From the NCBI RefSeq assembly GCF_902635505.1, contig NC_045429.1, positions 427,455,669 through 427,519,668 on the forward strand: 64,000 bases of DNA, written 5' to 3'. The position numbers and the translations under genes were made by a program. Below, piece by piece: positions 46,775 through 58,439 of the stretch. This stretch comes from Sarcophilus harrisii (lineage: Eukaryota; Chordata; Mammalia; Dasyuromorphia; Dasyuridae). The stretch's first letter is position 1. Each line of letters begins with the position of its first letter. Under the pieces are notes generated by a model, which saw only the letters and a list, made by a program, of their open reading frames with translations, was not told where the DNA came from and made no database searches.

Positions 46775-47035
46775 AGGAGGCAGCTAGCTGGTACATTGGG
46801 TAGAGCTTTGGATCTGGAGAAGGTAAAATCTGAATTCAAATCCAGCCTCAGACACTTACTAGCTGACTGACTCTAAGTAAGTCATTTAACTTCCACTTAC
46901 TTCAGTTTCCCATTTGTAAAGATGGGGAGACAATTGGGAAGGAAATGACAAACCACTCCAGTATCTTTGCCAAGAAAACCATGTCAAAAGGGCCACGTAG
47001 TATAGTTCATAACTGAATGGCTGAACCACAACAAT
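46775..47035 (+). mobile_element. MAR1-type SINE
   Basis: It contains ggcagctagctggtacattg, ccagcctcagacacttacta, ccactccagtatctttgcca and agaaaaccatgtcaaaaggg. Confidence 0.75.
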
Positions 47036-47134
47036 AGAGATTGAAAGATAGGCACATTAATAAAAACTAGAATAATTAGAAGACACTCCTTGCAGTAAGT
47101 GGCATTTGGGCTAGACCTTGGATATAAATCACAT

Positions 47135-47285
47135 GTTAGTAATGATAATGATGATGATAAAAATACCTGACATTTATATAACACTTTAAGATTTGCAAAA
47201 CTCTTGATTGTGTGAGGTAAGTACTCTAGATATTGCACCCATTTTGAAGATGAGGAAATTGGAATTGTGAGAGCTTAAGTCCTCT
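47135..47285 (-). mobile_element. MIR-type SINE
   Basis: It contains tgacatttatataacacttt, aagatttgcaaaactctt and ttttgaagatgaggaaattg. Confidence 0.6.
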
Positions 47286-47289
47286 GATT

Positions 47290-47460
47290 CTATGTTTTAA
47301 CTTACCTTACCACTTATGATGTCTTGTTCAGGCCTTATTCTTTCTTCTGGGCCTTTCCTCATGGTATTCTCTGTGCTGGGCTTCTCATCCCACCTTGACT
47401 CTCTTGCCTGTTGAAGGTCTACCATTTTGCAAAAACCTATAGTGTTATGTCCACCATGAA
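47290..47460 (+). mobile_element. L2 LINE fragment
   Basis: It contains ttcttctgggcctttcctca, ctctgtgctgggcttctcat and cttgcctgttgaaggtc. Confidence 0.5.
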
Positions 47461-47539
47461 TCTATATCCCAACTAATTTAACTAGTATCAGAAATGGGAT
47501 TTGGACCCAAATCTCTCGACTCTCAGTTTGAACTCCCAG

Positions 47540-47710
47540 AAACATACATACACATAGAGAAAGAGACAGAGACAAAGAGACATAGACACAGAGAGACACA
47601 TGCACATACAAACAGAGACAGACAGACAGATTGACAGATGGACAGAAAGATGGACAGATAGACAGAAAGACAACCAGATACATGGGTGGAGAGATAGACA
47701 CATAGATAGC
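47540..47710. repeat. GACA/GATA-type microsatellite, first copy
   Basis: Units of gaca, gata and aaga run through the segment. Its opening agaaacatacatacacatag, then agagaaagagacagag, recurs in changed form at about 48858, so the array and its flank were duplicated together. Confidence 0.8.
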
Positions 47711-48654
47711 CAGATTGAACTTCCAGGAGTTTGTTTGGGTGCCAAGAAAAACGGGTAGGAGAGGACTACATAATTTGGGAGAGATCTGGAATTTTAAGGG
47801 TAGGGTTCTAGCAGTGGTACCCAGGTGCCAGCCTCTGCCTGTTTGAAAGCACAAACATGGGCATCCTGTACACCGTGCTTGGCATGGCACTGTGAATGGT
47901 AAATCTGTCATCAATCTGGGTCAGTCCCAGAGCTAATGATGGAGTTTAGGTATATTCACCCAACAGGCCAGGCTAGGTAAAGAAATCAGGGTGGAGTCCA
48001 ATCATGTTCACTCTGCATCTCTTTGGTAATAATATCCAGTTTATGGATCAGCCTTATCAGCCTTAGGCCATGATGTCAAGCAAAGCAATGTCATTCTATG
48101 AAATCAGCATATGGAAAAAAAGTCCCTTCTAAGGGAGGCTGTCACTTTGAAATAAATCCCACACCCAGGAACACCTTATCCTGGAATTTGTTTGTCCTAG
48201 GATGGAGGGACATCCAGGACTCTTTGGGGAAACAGGAAGCGGCTGCTCCTGAAAGAAATGTCATGGAGTTCACATGGAAAGAGTAAGTGTTGCTATTGCT
48301 GCCACTAGCCCTCCTTGGGTTCTATGGTCAATGTAGCTTTGGATTTAGCATCTTCAGAATAGCAGCAATCAAGGTATAAAAGCTGCAGCACTAGTCCTTT
48401 TCCATCTTTCCACTGTTAGCTAAGAATAGGAAGATGAGAGCTGGCTCTGTGACTACTCCTACCTGTACAATCAATCCTAGGGGCAGGGGAGCCTCAATTC
48501 CTTAACTATTCATGCTGTCTATATCCAGGGCCCTCCCTGGGCTTGGAAGACAAACATGAAAACCTGCATGGCTATCAGGTAACTTACTTTATTGAGGAAA
48601 CAGAGTTACAAAATTCAGCTGCAAAGTTCCCAGCTTGTCCAAACTCCCTGTTTT
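47711..48654. other. Unassigned, with an exon-like piece and a TATA-like site
   Basis: The piece 48201-48282 (82 bp) follows an acceptor-like tttgtttgtcctag and ends at a donor-like AAAGA|gtaagtgt. A tataaaag at 48375-48382, followed by ctgcagcac, looks like an epidermal-complex promoter. No coding exon follows on the plus strand, so both are weak. Confidence 0.2.
48375..48382 (+). promoter_or_regulatory. TATA-box-like site
   Basis: tataaaag in the context aaggtataaaagctgcagca. Genes of the epidermal differentiation complex commonly have TATA promoters. No first exon or coding exon is recognised downstream, so it may be chance. Confidence 0.2.
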
Positions 48655-48755
48655 ACAGATGAGGAGAATGAAAGCCAGAGTTAAATGACTTACTTTGGGA
48701 CCCTCAGGTAATAAGTGTTGGAAGCAGGATTGGACCTTGGTTCCTCTGAATCCTA
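48655..48755 (-). mobile_element. MIR-type SINE fragment
   Basis: It contains gttttacagatgaggagaat, gagttaaatgacttactttg and taagtgttggaagcaggatt. Confidence 0.55.
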
Positions 48756-48844
48756 AGTAATTCCCCCCCCCAATATGCACAGACAGATAAATATAAATTA
48801 TATAAAGAGTGATACAATGCAGTTGAGAAAGTGACTCACATGTG

Positions 48845-49170
48845 CAGAGACAGAGACATAGAAACATACATATGTATAGAGAAAGAGACAGAGATAAAGA
48901 GACATAGACAGACACATGCACACATGTGCATGCCCAGATAGGAACAAATAGACAGACATACGGACAGACAAATGGACAGACAGTTTGACAGACAGATGAA
49001 TGGACAGATGGACAGAGAAACAGATGAACAGATAGATGGATGGGCAGACAGATAGATGGATACACACACAGACAGATGTATGGTCAAATGGAGAGATAGA
49101 TGGACCAACAGACAGATAGACAGCTGGACAGGTAGACAAACAGATAGATGGATAGACAGACAGGCAGGCC
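48845..49170. repeat. GACA/GATG microsatellite, second copy
   Basis: It is dominated by gacagaca, gatagatg and gacagatg units on the plus strand. The minus frames rich in Ser/Leu/Cys/Val are artefacts. Its left flank is shared with 47540-47710. Confidence 0.85.
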
Positions 49171-49349
49171 AACAGGCACTATTACTATGGAAAACATGGG
49201 TGCAGGGAAGATCTTTGCAGGTGACAGCAGGCTCCGATTTGAGAGAAGTATAGGATATTGTTCAGTGCCATAGAAAATGAGTCTTTAGATTCCTATGTTT
49301 TGGGGGAAAAATTGGATTTTGGAGACAAGAGACAGGGAAGGACATCAGA
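49171..49349. repeat. Local duplication, copy 1 (partner at 51085-51225)
   Basis: Both copies carry caggcactattactatggaa, then accatagaaaa(t/c)gagtctt, and end with ttggattttggagacaagag. The two copies lie about 1.9 kb apart in the same orientation. Confidence 0.65.
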
Positions 49350-49425
49350 GAGACAGATACAGAGAGACAGAGAAGCAGAGATAGAGAGAGAGGGAGACGG
49401 AGACAGAAAGACAGATATAGAGAAA
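49350..49425. repeat. GAGA/GACA microsatellite
   Basis: It contains agagagacagatacagagag and agatagagagagagggag. Confidence 0.75.
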
Positions 49426-50015
49426 ACCATAGTAACTAAGGGGAAAGAGAGAATTAGGAAAAATAAAAACTTGTGATGAATGTGATTGAATGGTGCCCTA
49501 AAGAAAGCTAAGGATTTTAAGAGGTGTAGGTGTAGAAATAAATACAGTTCAGTAGTAGAGGACTATTTGTACAAATGCAAAGAGAGAAGAGATAGAATGC
49601 TGCCTATGGGGAACAGCTAGAGGGTCACTTTGAATCTCTTTCAACCCTAGAACATCAATTTATTTAGAACGAATCTTCAGATTAGAGAGATATGTTGGAC
49701 TTCTATTGTCCTGTCAGTGAGGGACATTTTGCCTTGTATCTTATTTTAATCTGATAGTAAACACCAACATGATGAGTGAATAGGTCCAGTTTGTTTCTAC
49801 TGAATTAAACTTAAGCTGTCTGACTACTAGAGTTTATTAAGGAACAGAGGACAAAGAACTCCATAAAGATCAAGACTGGTGGATGACATGCTCCCAAATT
49901 CAACTCATTTATCATAGAACTATAGTATTTACTACTTGGAAGGGACCTTACCAATTGTCCTATCTAATCCATACTGGAAAAAAGGATCCCATGAGGATTA
50001 TACCCTATAAATAAT
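49426..50015. other. Unassigned, MIR trace at about 49910-49990
   Basis: The trace contains acttggaagggaccttacca and tgtcctatctaatccat. Confidence 0.35.
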
Positions 50016-50250
50016 TGTGTAGCTCAGTAGATAACGTATTAGATTTGGAGACTGAGTTCAGATCCTGAACAGTTATTATCTTTGTGATCCTTGGCACTGT
50101 CTACCTCAGTTCCTTTCACTATATAATGAGGATAATAATAATACCTATTGCTTAAGATCATTGTGAGGATAAAAGATGATAATATTTACAATGTGCTTTA
50201 TCAAACTTAAAGGCATTATATAAATGCTAGCTATTATGGTAAATAATAAT
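50016..50250 (+). mobile_element. MON1-type SINE
   Basis: It starts gtgtagctcagtagataacg (tRNA-derived head), then ctgagttcagatcctgaac and gcttaagatcattgtgagg. Confidence 0.65.
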
Positions 50251-51005
50251 GTATAATATAATAACATATGTGTAATACGTATTGTTATATGTAGTAATGT
50301 GATATAAAATAATATAATATATAATATCATCACCTTTGTTAGAAAACCTCCAAAGAGATATTCTAATACTTTCTGGCAACTTATCCACTGAGCATGTTAT
50401 TCACTATCCCATCTATTTCCATATGGTACCTAGGATGTTGATTTAGGCCAGGTAGCTATTGTTTCACTTAGGTAATATTTATTGTGGAGATATGACTGAG
50501 ACTGTAGGAGAGAAAGAAAGTTGGAATTTGACCCTGATTTCCTGCAGTGGCTGACTATTACCATGGAGAAGTCATGGTTTCCAGGTTGGGAATAGTCCAG
50601 ATGGATTCTCCCTTGACACAGTTGAAACTGGTATTTTTTTGGTCAGTCTCCATGTCTCCATGACATGCAGGACAATGTTCCTCAATATACAGCAGTTATT
50701 TCTTTGTGAAGAGTTGAGAGAAGAAGACAGATTTTGATGAAAATGATCAAATTTTCTTGAAGTGCTTCCAGTTTCTTTTTTTTAAAATTCCTCTTACTAG
50801 TGATGTTCCCTTGTAGGAAACCAAAGTAAGCCAACTTAGATCAGAATGTTGTATCTGTAAGGAAGGAGCCAGATTATATAGTTCTAGATCTTTCAGGTCA
50901 CATCAATTGGCTTTGGGAAAAAAAAGAGGATTGAGAGAAGAAACCCAGAGTGGGGTAATGAGATTGGAATGTCTGAAATCCCAGAAGAGAATTTACTCTT
51001 GCGGA

Positions 51006-51041
<36 letters not shown>

Positions 51042-51084
51042 CCATTAGCAGACAAGAACAGGAAAAATGATTCCCTCAGATTGC
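50251..51084. other. Unassigned; (TG)n at about 51008-51040
   Basis: The microsatellite is a clean run of TG units. The rest shows no gene. Confidence 0.45.
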
Positions 51085-51225
51085 CTCAATTCAGGCACTA
51101 TTACTATGGAAATAGTAGAGTTGAGAAAACTTGACTGTTCAGTACCATAGAAAACGAGTCTTTGGTCTTGCTGTACTTTGGGGCAAAGTTGGATTTTGGA
51201 GACAAGAGATGGGGAGGACATCAGG
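51085..51225. repeat. Local duplication, copy 2 (partner at 49171-49349)
   Basis: See the partner. This copy lacks the GACA array that follows copy 1. Confidence 0.65.
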
Positions 51226-52139
51226 TTCCCCGGAAGCTGTTAAAGAAGTTACAAGATTTATCTCTCATTCTATGCCTTTGCTTTCAGTGCCCATAGAGTA
51301 CCACGGACCTGAGGTAGTTGATCTCTTGATGACCTAGCATGAGAGGAAAAAGCACTGGAGAAGGTGTCATATTCTATTCAAGGTATTCTGTTGTGTTTGT
51401 ATTCTTAAAAATATCACTTAATAGCCTTTCTTTATCTGTATATCTATATCTGTAGATTTACCACTTAGCTCAAAACAAAGGTATTTGATATGATATCATA
51501 AAAATAATAGTAACAAAGCATCCCCCAACAAATCTGGGGTATATTCTCCCACAACTATGCATGGCCTCAATAGGAAGAATAGCCACAGAGTGCCAAACAT
51601 GTCACAACGTTGGCAAATGATCTAAACCAGAATAAAATATAATTGGAACATATTTAGAAAAGTAAATAATAATAAAATAAAACATAGATAATGTTAATTT
51701 GTGGTTTTCTAAGTCAAATATGCAGCCAGAGGGATCTTTAAATATGGTTTAGTGGCTCCTGTTTTATTTGAATTTGACACCACTAATGTTGAGTATAGAG
51801 ATAATTCATACCTTCAACATTAGAAATCTGATGTTCTTTCCCTTATTGATGGTGTTAGGTAGATTACTCAGCTGAGTTCCATGGCTTTTTCTTAACAGCT
51901 TATATCCTGATCACCAGGGTGAACTTTCTCTGAAATCACAATCATCCTTCTGCTCATATTTTGATTCATTTCTAGTGGGTGTAGCGTTTCCCATTGGGTA
52001 GACTTCAAGATCATGGCCAGTGGTGGAGGCAAGAGGAAGAAATCTCACCCTTTCCTCTCCCAAAGGCAAGGAGCAGTTTTCATTCTCTATAGGGTATTTA
52101 TACTCCTCAGAACTGTCTCTTTTCTCCACTGATTCTCTA
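51226..52139. other. Unassigned
   Basis: Short frames only. No repeat is recognised. Confidence 0.35.
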
Positions 52140-52290
52140 GATCATGGATTTTAAATATTTTTTGTGTCATAGACCTTTAGACCCCTTCTCAGAAAGTTTT
52201 TAAATACATAAAATAAATAGAGCTAAAAAGGAACCAACTGTATTGAAAATCAGTTATCAAAATGTACATATATTTTGAAATTTAGGCATC
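52140..52290. mobile_element. Possible old hAT-type fragment
   Basis: The block accccttctcagaaagttt, then aaatacataaaataaatag and gtattgaaaatcagttatca, is homologous in reverse to 1735-1937. Confidence 0.35.
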
Positions 52291-53384
52291 TCATATAAAG
52301 AACATCCCACACATCCCAGAATGTAGCCTGTTTTTTTTTAAAGGGCCACAGGAAATGTAATTAATTAGTTGGTGGCTAATTGTGTTTTAATTTCATTCAT
52401 TCTGGAAAACTTCTTCATCGCTCATAAAGAATAACAAGTGTAGAATCTTTTTGAACTTCCTCTCAGTTCTTAACATCTCTTTGTTAGCTTCTTGCTACTT
52501 TCTGTGATTGCATCAGACTTTCAGATGATCAGTTGATCAGGGTTATCCTAATATACTCCCTTTATTGTTTTTACATTGTTATGACAAAGTCAGTATCAAT
52601 GGTCTTGATTGGCTAGAATGAAGAACTAGATTATATAAGATAATGTAAATTGTGTAAAATTATATAAATTCAACAGAGACAATGTTAAGTCCTATGCTTA
52701 TGTTTTTTTAAAATTAGCTTCATAAATATAAGATAGGAAATGAATGGCTAAATGCTGGTTTATTTAGAAAATAAAAGATATCATGCTTTTAGTGGAATGA
52801 AAACTTATGATACCCACACAATGGTAGTATGTCTCCCTTCCTGGATGAAGGAATACAGCTAATACTCCAGATGAAACAAGATCTGGAATATCAAATCAAA
52901 GAAGTAACAGCATTACTTAGCTACGTGAATGGCTGAAGATGGAAAAAAAAGACTTCATCTATCTATAGAGGAGTAAGCAAGTCCAGCAAACTGATCCTCC
53001 CATTATGTTACACCCTTAAAAGAATCCAAAATAGAGACCTGTCCAGGATGGTCTCTCAGCAACTCCCTGGTCTGTCTAGTATATATTTCCCAATTGTGCT
53101 GTGGCTGAGCTCCTTGGGAAACAAGAGCAGCGTCTAAGCAAGCTACTTGACCTAGCCTGGCAGCAAGCTGACATATATAACCAAGATACCATCCCCTACA
53201 AGGACTAAGATTAGTTGAATTATCCATCTACTATAGATGCCAAACCTAGTGAGAAGCCAGCTCAATGAATAGACTCATTTATTATTGACATCATCCCTCA
53301 TGGGGAACTTCATGAGGACTCTCTGGAGAAAGAAAGTATATAAATTCCTGTAGTTCTAAAGTAGGGAGTTGAATATGGAAATGT
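52291..53384. other. Unassigned; coding-like block at 52829-53134
   Basis: A plus frame from an ATG at 52829 reads MSPFLDEGIQLILQMKQDLE and continues to a TGA at 52934-52936. Beyond that stop the frame stays open for about 65 codons (including LKRIQNRDLSRMVSQQLPG). The composition is protein-like, and it may be part of a decayed retroposed gene. I could not identify the family. Confidence 0.25.
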
Positions 53385-53560
53385 TTTTCTTGACTTCATA
53401 TGTATAGCTTACATCAAATTACTTGTCTTCTCAATGAGTGAAGGATAGGAGGGGAGAAAGAGAGAATTTGGAATTCAAAGTTTTAAAAATTGTTTTTACA
53501 TGTAACTGGGGGAAAAATAAAATACTAAATAAGTTTAATTAAAATAAGGAATTGTCTAAT
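53385..53560 (+). mobile_element. L1 3'UTR fragment
   Basis: It contains gggagaaagagagaatttgg, aattcaaagttttaaaaat and acatgtaactgggggaaaaa, as at 56520-56637. Confidence 0.6.
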
Positions 53561-54369
53561 GTGTGTTTCTCATATCTGTATCTCATTATCCATTTTATTT
53601 TAAGTCTGTGTTCATTTTTCTATGTGTATTTATGGAAGGGCATACTCCTGGTTTTTGGGAAAATGCTCTTTAATTACTATTCTTGCTATGTCATTTAAGT
53701 AAAAGCCTTTGCTAAAATGCTAATTGAGATTACTGACTGATTGTAAAGTGGAAACTCACCATTGGAGGTTTGAGGCAAGAATTAAGAGGATAGTCACCTA
53801 TAAGGTTATCTTGAGAATACTTAAAATAATAGCATCCATTTTTAGGGCATATAATTTTTTTTAAAAAGCATAAATAATTTTTGTATTTTGTGAAAGGATT
53901 TTTCATTATTTATGGATGTTTGGTTGTGGTTGTTCTGGTTTTTAATATGATTATATATGTTAATTGTTTTCCTAAAATAGAATTATCTTTTTATTATTGG
54001 TATAAATACAATGTTAGAGTAATTTTTTTTTTTTTTGCGAGGCAATCAAGAATAAGTGACTTGTCCAGGTTCAAAAACATCACCTTTCCCTCCACCCCAA
54101 TATCTCTGATATGATGATATTTTAATATCACTTTCTCCTTCAGTGATTTTATCTTTTCCCAAGTTTCTCCTCTTGTTAAGAGATTAAGAAAAGGAAGACA
54201 TGAAGGAGAGAATAAAAAGGAGGAAGACCAGGAAGGAAGGAAAGAAAAAAAGGAAGGGAGAATAAAAAAGAAGGGAGAAAAGAAGGAAAGGAAGAAGGAT
54301 GGAAAGAAGATCTTTTTATACTTTCTTTAATCTTTTTGGATCTAGTACTGGCACGAGTAAAGATAAAGG
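53561..54369. other. Unassigned, with a poly-T SINE trace and a GGAA tract
   Basis: A WSINE1-like trace lies at 54020-54070 (aagtgacttgtccagg). An aaggaaggaaagaaa-type purine tract lies at about 54180-54310. Confidence 0.45.
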
Positions 54370-54690
54370 GTAGAAACAATTTAATGACCTTTGGGCCATA
54401 GTTCCAAATTATTCTCTAAAATTATTAACCAATCTACCAAAAAGTATATTAATGTGTCTCTTGACCAATGATTAGTCCCTTCAATATTTGCCATTTTCCC
54501 TATTTTAGGATCATATTTGTAAATCTGATAAGCATTAGATGGAGCCTTAGAGTCACTTAAATTATTGTTTAATTATTAGTGATTTGAAATTTTTGACAAG
54601 TTGGGTTGTTGATAGTTTGTTTTTTTCCTTTTAAGAAGTACTTGTTCATATTTTTTGACCATGGTCTATTTGAGGAGGGGATGGAGGGGA
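54370..54690 (-). mobile_element. Old L1 fragment
   Basis: It contains ctttgggccatagttccaaa, tatttgccattttccctatt and ttaattattagtgatttgaa, in L1 ORF2 order, minus strand. Confidence 0.5.
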
Positions 54691-54694
54691 GAGG

Positions 54695-54960
54695 CATTTA
54701 TATATTGTTGATCATGTGCCAGACAATGTGTTAAACACTTTACAATAAATACATCATCTGATCCACACAACAATCCTGAGAAGTATGTGTTGTTGTTAGC
54801 CCCATTTTGCCACTAAGAAAAGTGAGGCAAGTTAGGGTTAAGGGACTTGCTCAGGGTAACATAGCTAGTAAGTATCTGAAGTTAAATTTGAATTTTGATC
54901 TTTTTGACTTCAGGGATATCACTTAACCCACTGCATCACCCAGCTGCCTTGTTGCTAAAG
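54695..54960 (-). mobile_element. MIR-type SINE
   Basis: It contains tcatgtgccagacaatgtgt, aagggacttgctcagggtaa and cccactgcatcacccagctg. Confidence 0.7.
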
Positions 54961-55406
54961 TATCACTACCATTTGTATAGAAATGCAACAGATGCCTTTT
55001 ATTGTTGTCCACATTCCATTTATAATTATAATTAGATCCAACTTTGTAGGATATGTTACCTTGGATTCTAGCTTGAGCTTGCATACGTTTGGGGGGATAT
55101 TATATTTGATTCAGTTCTGTGACTTCATGTAGCTGAAGAATAATTCTTATCTATTTAAAACAATGTTCCTTCATAAATGAAAAACCATAAATGAAGGTTT
55201 TTCTCCTAATAAATTTAAAATCTTGTTCTTTTGTACTGGAACTGTGAAATTTCAGCACTACATGACAAAGGGTTTCTTTCAAGCAAGGGGTTTTCCTTTG
55301 GAATTATTCTGAGAATTTGATCAAGTATACTTATAGTCTATATTCAAAAGTTATATCTAATTTTCTTGTATTAATCCCTATAGCACAGCTTTATCATATT
55401 CTTTTG

Positions 55407-55445
<39 letters not shown>

Positions 55446-55714
55446 CCTATTAAAGTTGTTTCCTAATAGGTTTCTCACCTCAAGTCTCTCCAGATTCCAA
55501 TTCGCTTTCCACAAAGCTGTAGAAGTGATTTTTTTCCCCTTTTCCTAGACTCTCATTCTAGAGATGAATGTCATTATTCACAAATAAGTGTGTGTATACC
55601 TATATAGTTATATCTATATGTATGTGTATGTAAAGCTATTCTATACATACTTCTATTTATTAGTTCTGTTTCTGGATACAGATAGCTTCTTTCTTTATGT
55701 GTTCTTTGTAGTTA
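54961..55714. other. Unassigned; (TA)n microsatellite at about 55411-55443
   Basis: A clean TA run is the only assignable feature. Confidence 0.45.
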
Positions 55715-56770
55715 ATTTTGGTATTAAGAATAGTCTTATTCATTCAAAGTCAATCTCAAAATAAAATCACTGTTACTGTATACAATGTTTTCTTGGTACT
55801 GATCATTTTGCTCTTCATTCATTATTTCATTGAAGTCTATGCATGTTTTTCTAAGATCATTGAGCTCATCATTTCTTATAGCCCAGTAATATTCCATCAC
55901 AATTATACACACAGCTTGTTCAACCATTCCTCAGTTGATGGACATCTCTACTATTTCCAGTTTCTTTTGCCACCACAAAGAAAGGTGTTCTAAACATTTT
56001 AAAAATATTTGGTTATTTTCTTTTTTCCTTAATCATCTTTGGAAATAGACTTACTATTGATATTGTTGAGTCAAAAGCAGTTTAATAACTCTTTGAGCAT
56101 AATTCCAGATTTTTCTCCAAAATGATGGGAACATTTCACAATTCTACCAACAATAAATTAGTTTTCCAATTTTTCCATATCCCCTCCAACATTTGTTTGT
56201 TGCTTGCTCCTTCAGTCATTTTATCCAATCTGATAGGCATAAAATGATATCTCAGGAATGATGATCAGGATGCTCTTGGGAGAACCTGGAAAGTCTTACA
56301 TGAGCTGATGAAAAATGAAATGTACTGTGTATAAAGTAACAGCAATATTGCAAGATGATAAGCTGTGAATAACATAACTATTCTCAGCAACTTAATGATC
56401 CTAGTCAACTCAGGCATTTATGAGGAAAAAAGCTCTACATATCCAAATAAAAAACTGATTATTATGGAAATGTTTTACAAGACTGCACATATATAGTCTA
56501 TATTAAGTTGTTTGCATTTTCAAAGGGGATGGAGTGGAGAGGGAGGAGGGGAGAGAATCTGGAATTCAAAGATTTTACAATGAATGATAAAAATGTTCTA
56601 TACATATAACTGGGGGAAATTACCAAATTTAAAAAAATGATAGATCAAGGTCATTATGATTTGTATTTCACTAATCAATAATGATTAAGAACATTTTTTT
56701 TCATATGGGTATATATTGTTTTTATTTCTTCATTGGAAAACTTTCTGTTCATTTCCATTGACCATATAGA
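55715..56770 (-). mobile_element. L1 3' part (minus) with an L1 3' end (plus) inserted
   Basis: The minus L1 (55715-56255 and 56638-56770) encodes VMEYYWAIRNDELNDLRKT and related ORF2 end sequence. The plus L1 (about 56256-56637) starts within ORF2 (gaacctggaaagtcttacat) and ends in its 3'UTR. The flanks aaaatgatatctcagg and aaaatgatagatcaagg look like a decayed target duplication. Confidence 0.6.
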
Positions 56771-58159
56771 GGAACGACTATCCTGATACTTTCAAGTGCC
56801 TTCTTACCTCTACCTATGACAATTTCTGCTTTTTTAAAGATGCAGTTTGTGTTACATTTTATAGAAAAACTGGATAGAAAACCTTGAGTTCTCTCTTATA
56901 ACTAGCTATATGCTATTGTGTCCCATTACTTTCCTAGTTTTCCTACATTTGTTTTCCACTATTGGGCTAAATCATTATCTTCTGAATTTTGTTACTATGA
57001 AGAATAACAGATATAGACCATGTTATTTGATAACCAATTGTTTATTGTCAATTATAATGAGATTCATTTTAAAATTTACCAAATGTCCTAAAGAAATGAA
57101 ATGTTTCCAATTCTGAGGTTGTTACATTCAATTACAAGAGCTGTACAATAGTAACACATTTATGTCTCTTTTCCTAACATACAAAATTCTCCTAAGTGCA
57201 ATGGTTAGTGAAAGGAAGAGTGGTCTAAAGTCAGAGGTCCAGGAATTATTCCCTATATTTCTTTCCAGGCTGCTAGAACAGTTTCTGAATGAGCTTCCTT
57301 GAATATTATTAGAGTTCACACTTTTGCTATTTGGATCAAAATGGGGGAAATTCCTATTTCAATTTTTTCTAAAATTTTATCTAAAAGTTTTGGAGGAAAA
57401 AGAGCATGATTCCTAGTCCTTTTTTGAAAAGTTATTAATTCACCTATTAAATATGCACTGAGGAATCAGCAATTAATGACAATTATGTTTAAAAGTGCTG
57501 AAGTTGCAACAGTATTTTTATAGCCCATTTACCGTGGAAGGGCTTGACATCTGCAACATAAGACTAGGAGAACAAATTTGGCAAACAGGATTATTGATCA
57601 ACAACAATATTAATTCACCACCACAAAGAAGTCCCATAAAGTGAGTTCTCAAAAACAGAAAAACGGAAATTATATTAGGAAAAGACATTTTCTAATATAA
57701 TCCCCTGATCAATAACAGACTTATCCAAATCCATGAATAAATGTCCTGGGTAGAAGAAATAAAAATTAAATAGAAAGAAATGAAGACAATTCTATATTGA
57801 ATGGTTAAAAAAAAAGATGATGTTGATTGTATCAGAAAATGGTTTGATGAAGGAATAGGAAAGAGCATGCATAGTCCGTTTGTTTTCTTATTTAATGGGT
57901 CAGTATTGTGAAGATATTTAAGTGAATAAGACCAATCATCCTCTAGATTACAAAAACTGTAAGTAACGATATGAGAGGTAGAGTGAGAAAATAAATGGGT
58001 TCCACCAAAGATCACACATATGTCAAAGAAAAAGGATAGAAGTATAACAGAAGTAATTGAGTACTTGTGCTAATTAGAAGAGTCCACTGTGCAGGATTAG
58101 AGAAATCTTGCTCTCTTCATGTGATGAATACCTACCTACCTACATACATATACAAATAC
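56771..58159. other. Unassigned
   Basis: A 107-codon minus frame at 57692-58015 has no known domain. No repeat is recognised. Confidence 0.3.
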
Positions 58160-58161
58160 AT

Positions 58162-58243
<82 letters not shown>
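58160..58243. repeat. (TA)n(GA)n compound microsatellite
   Basis: TA units pass directly into GA units just downstream of the FLG2-like stop codon (58295). On the gene strand this makes a CT run followed by a TA run. Confidence 0.9.
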
Positions 58244-58246
<3 letters not shown>

Positions 58247-58439
58247 TTGATTATTCCTCCATTTTGTTCAGAACAAGGTGCTGAATTATTTGGTTTAGAG
58301 GATTTTCCCATTTGCAACTTCAAAATCACAAGAATTGTAGCTTTCGCCTCTAAAACTTCTTGACTTGCTACTTGATTGAGTTCCACATTCCAGCCTGCTA
58401 GGTGACTGACTTGAACCAGATCCCCTTAGACTAGAGCTA

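Noticed and set aside
47462-49172. Cys/Leu/Ser/Val-rich minus-strand frames up to 158 codons
   Set aside because: They are translations of GACA/GATA microsatellites.
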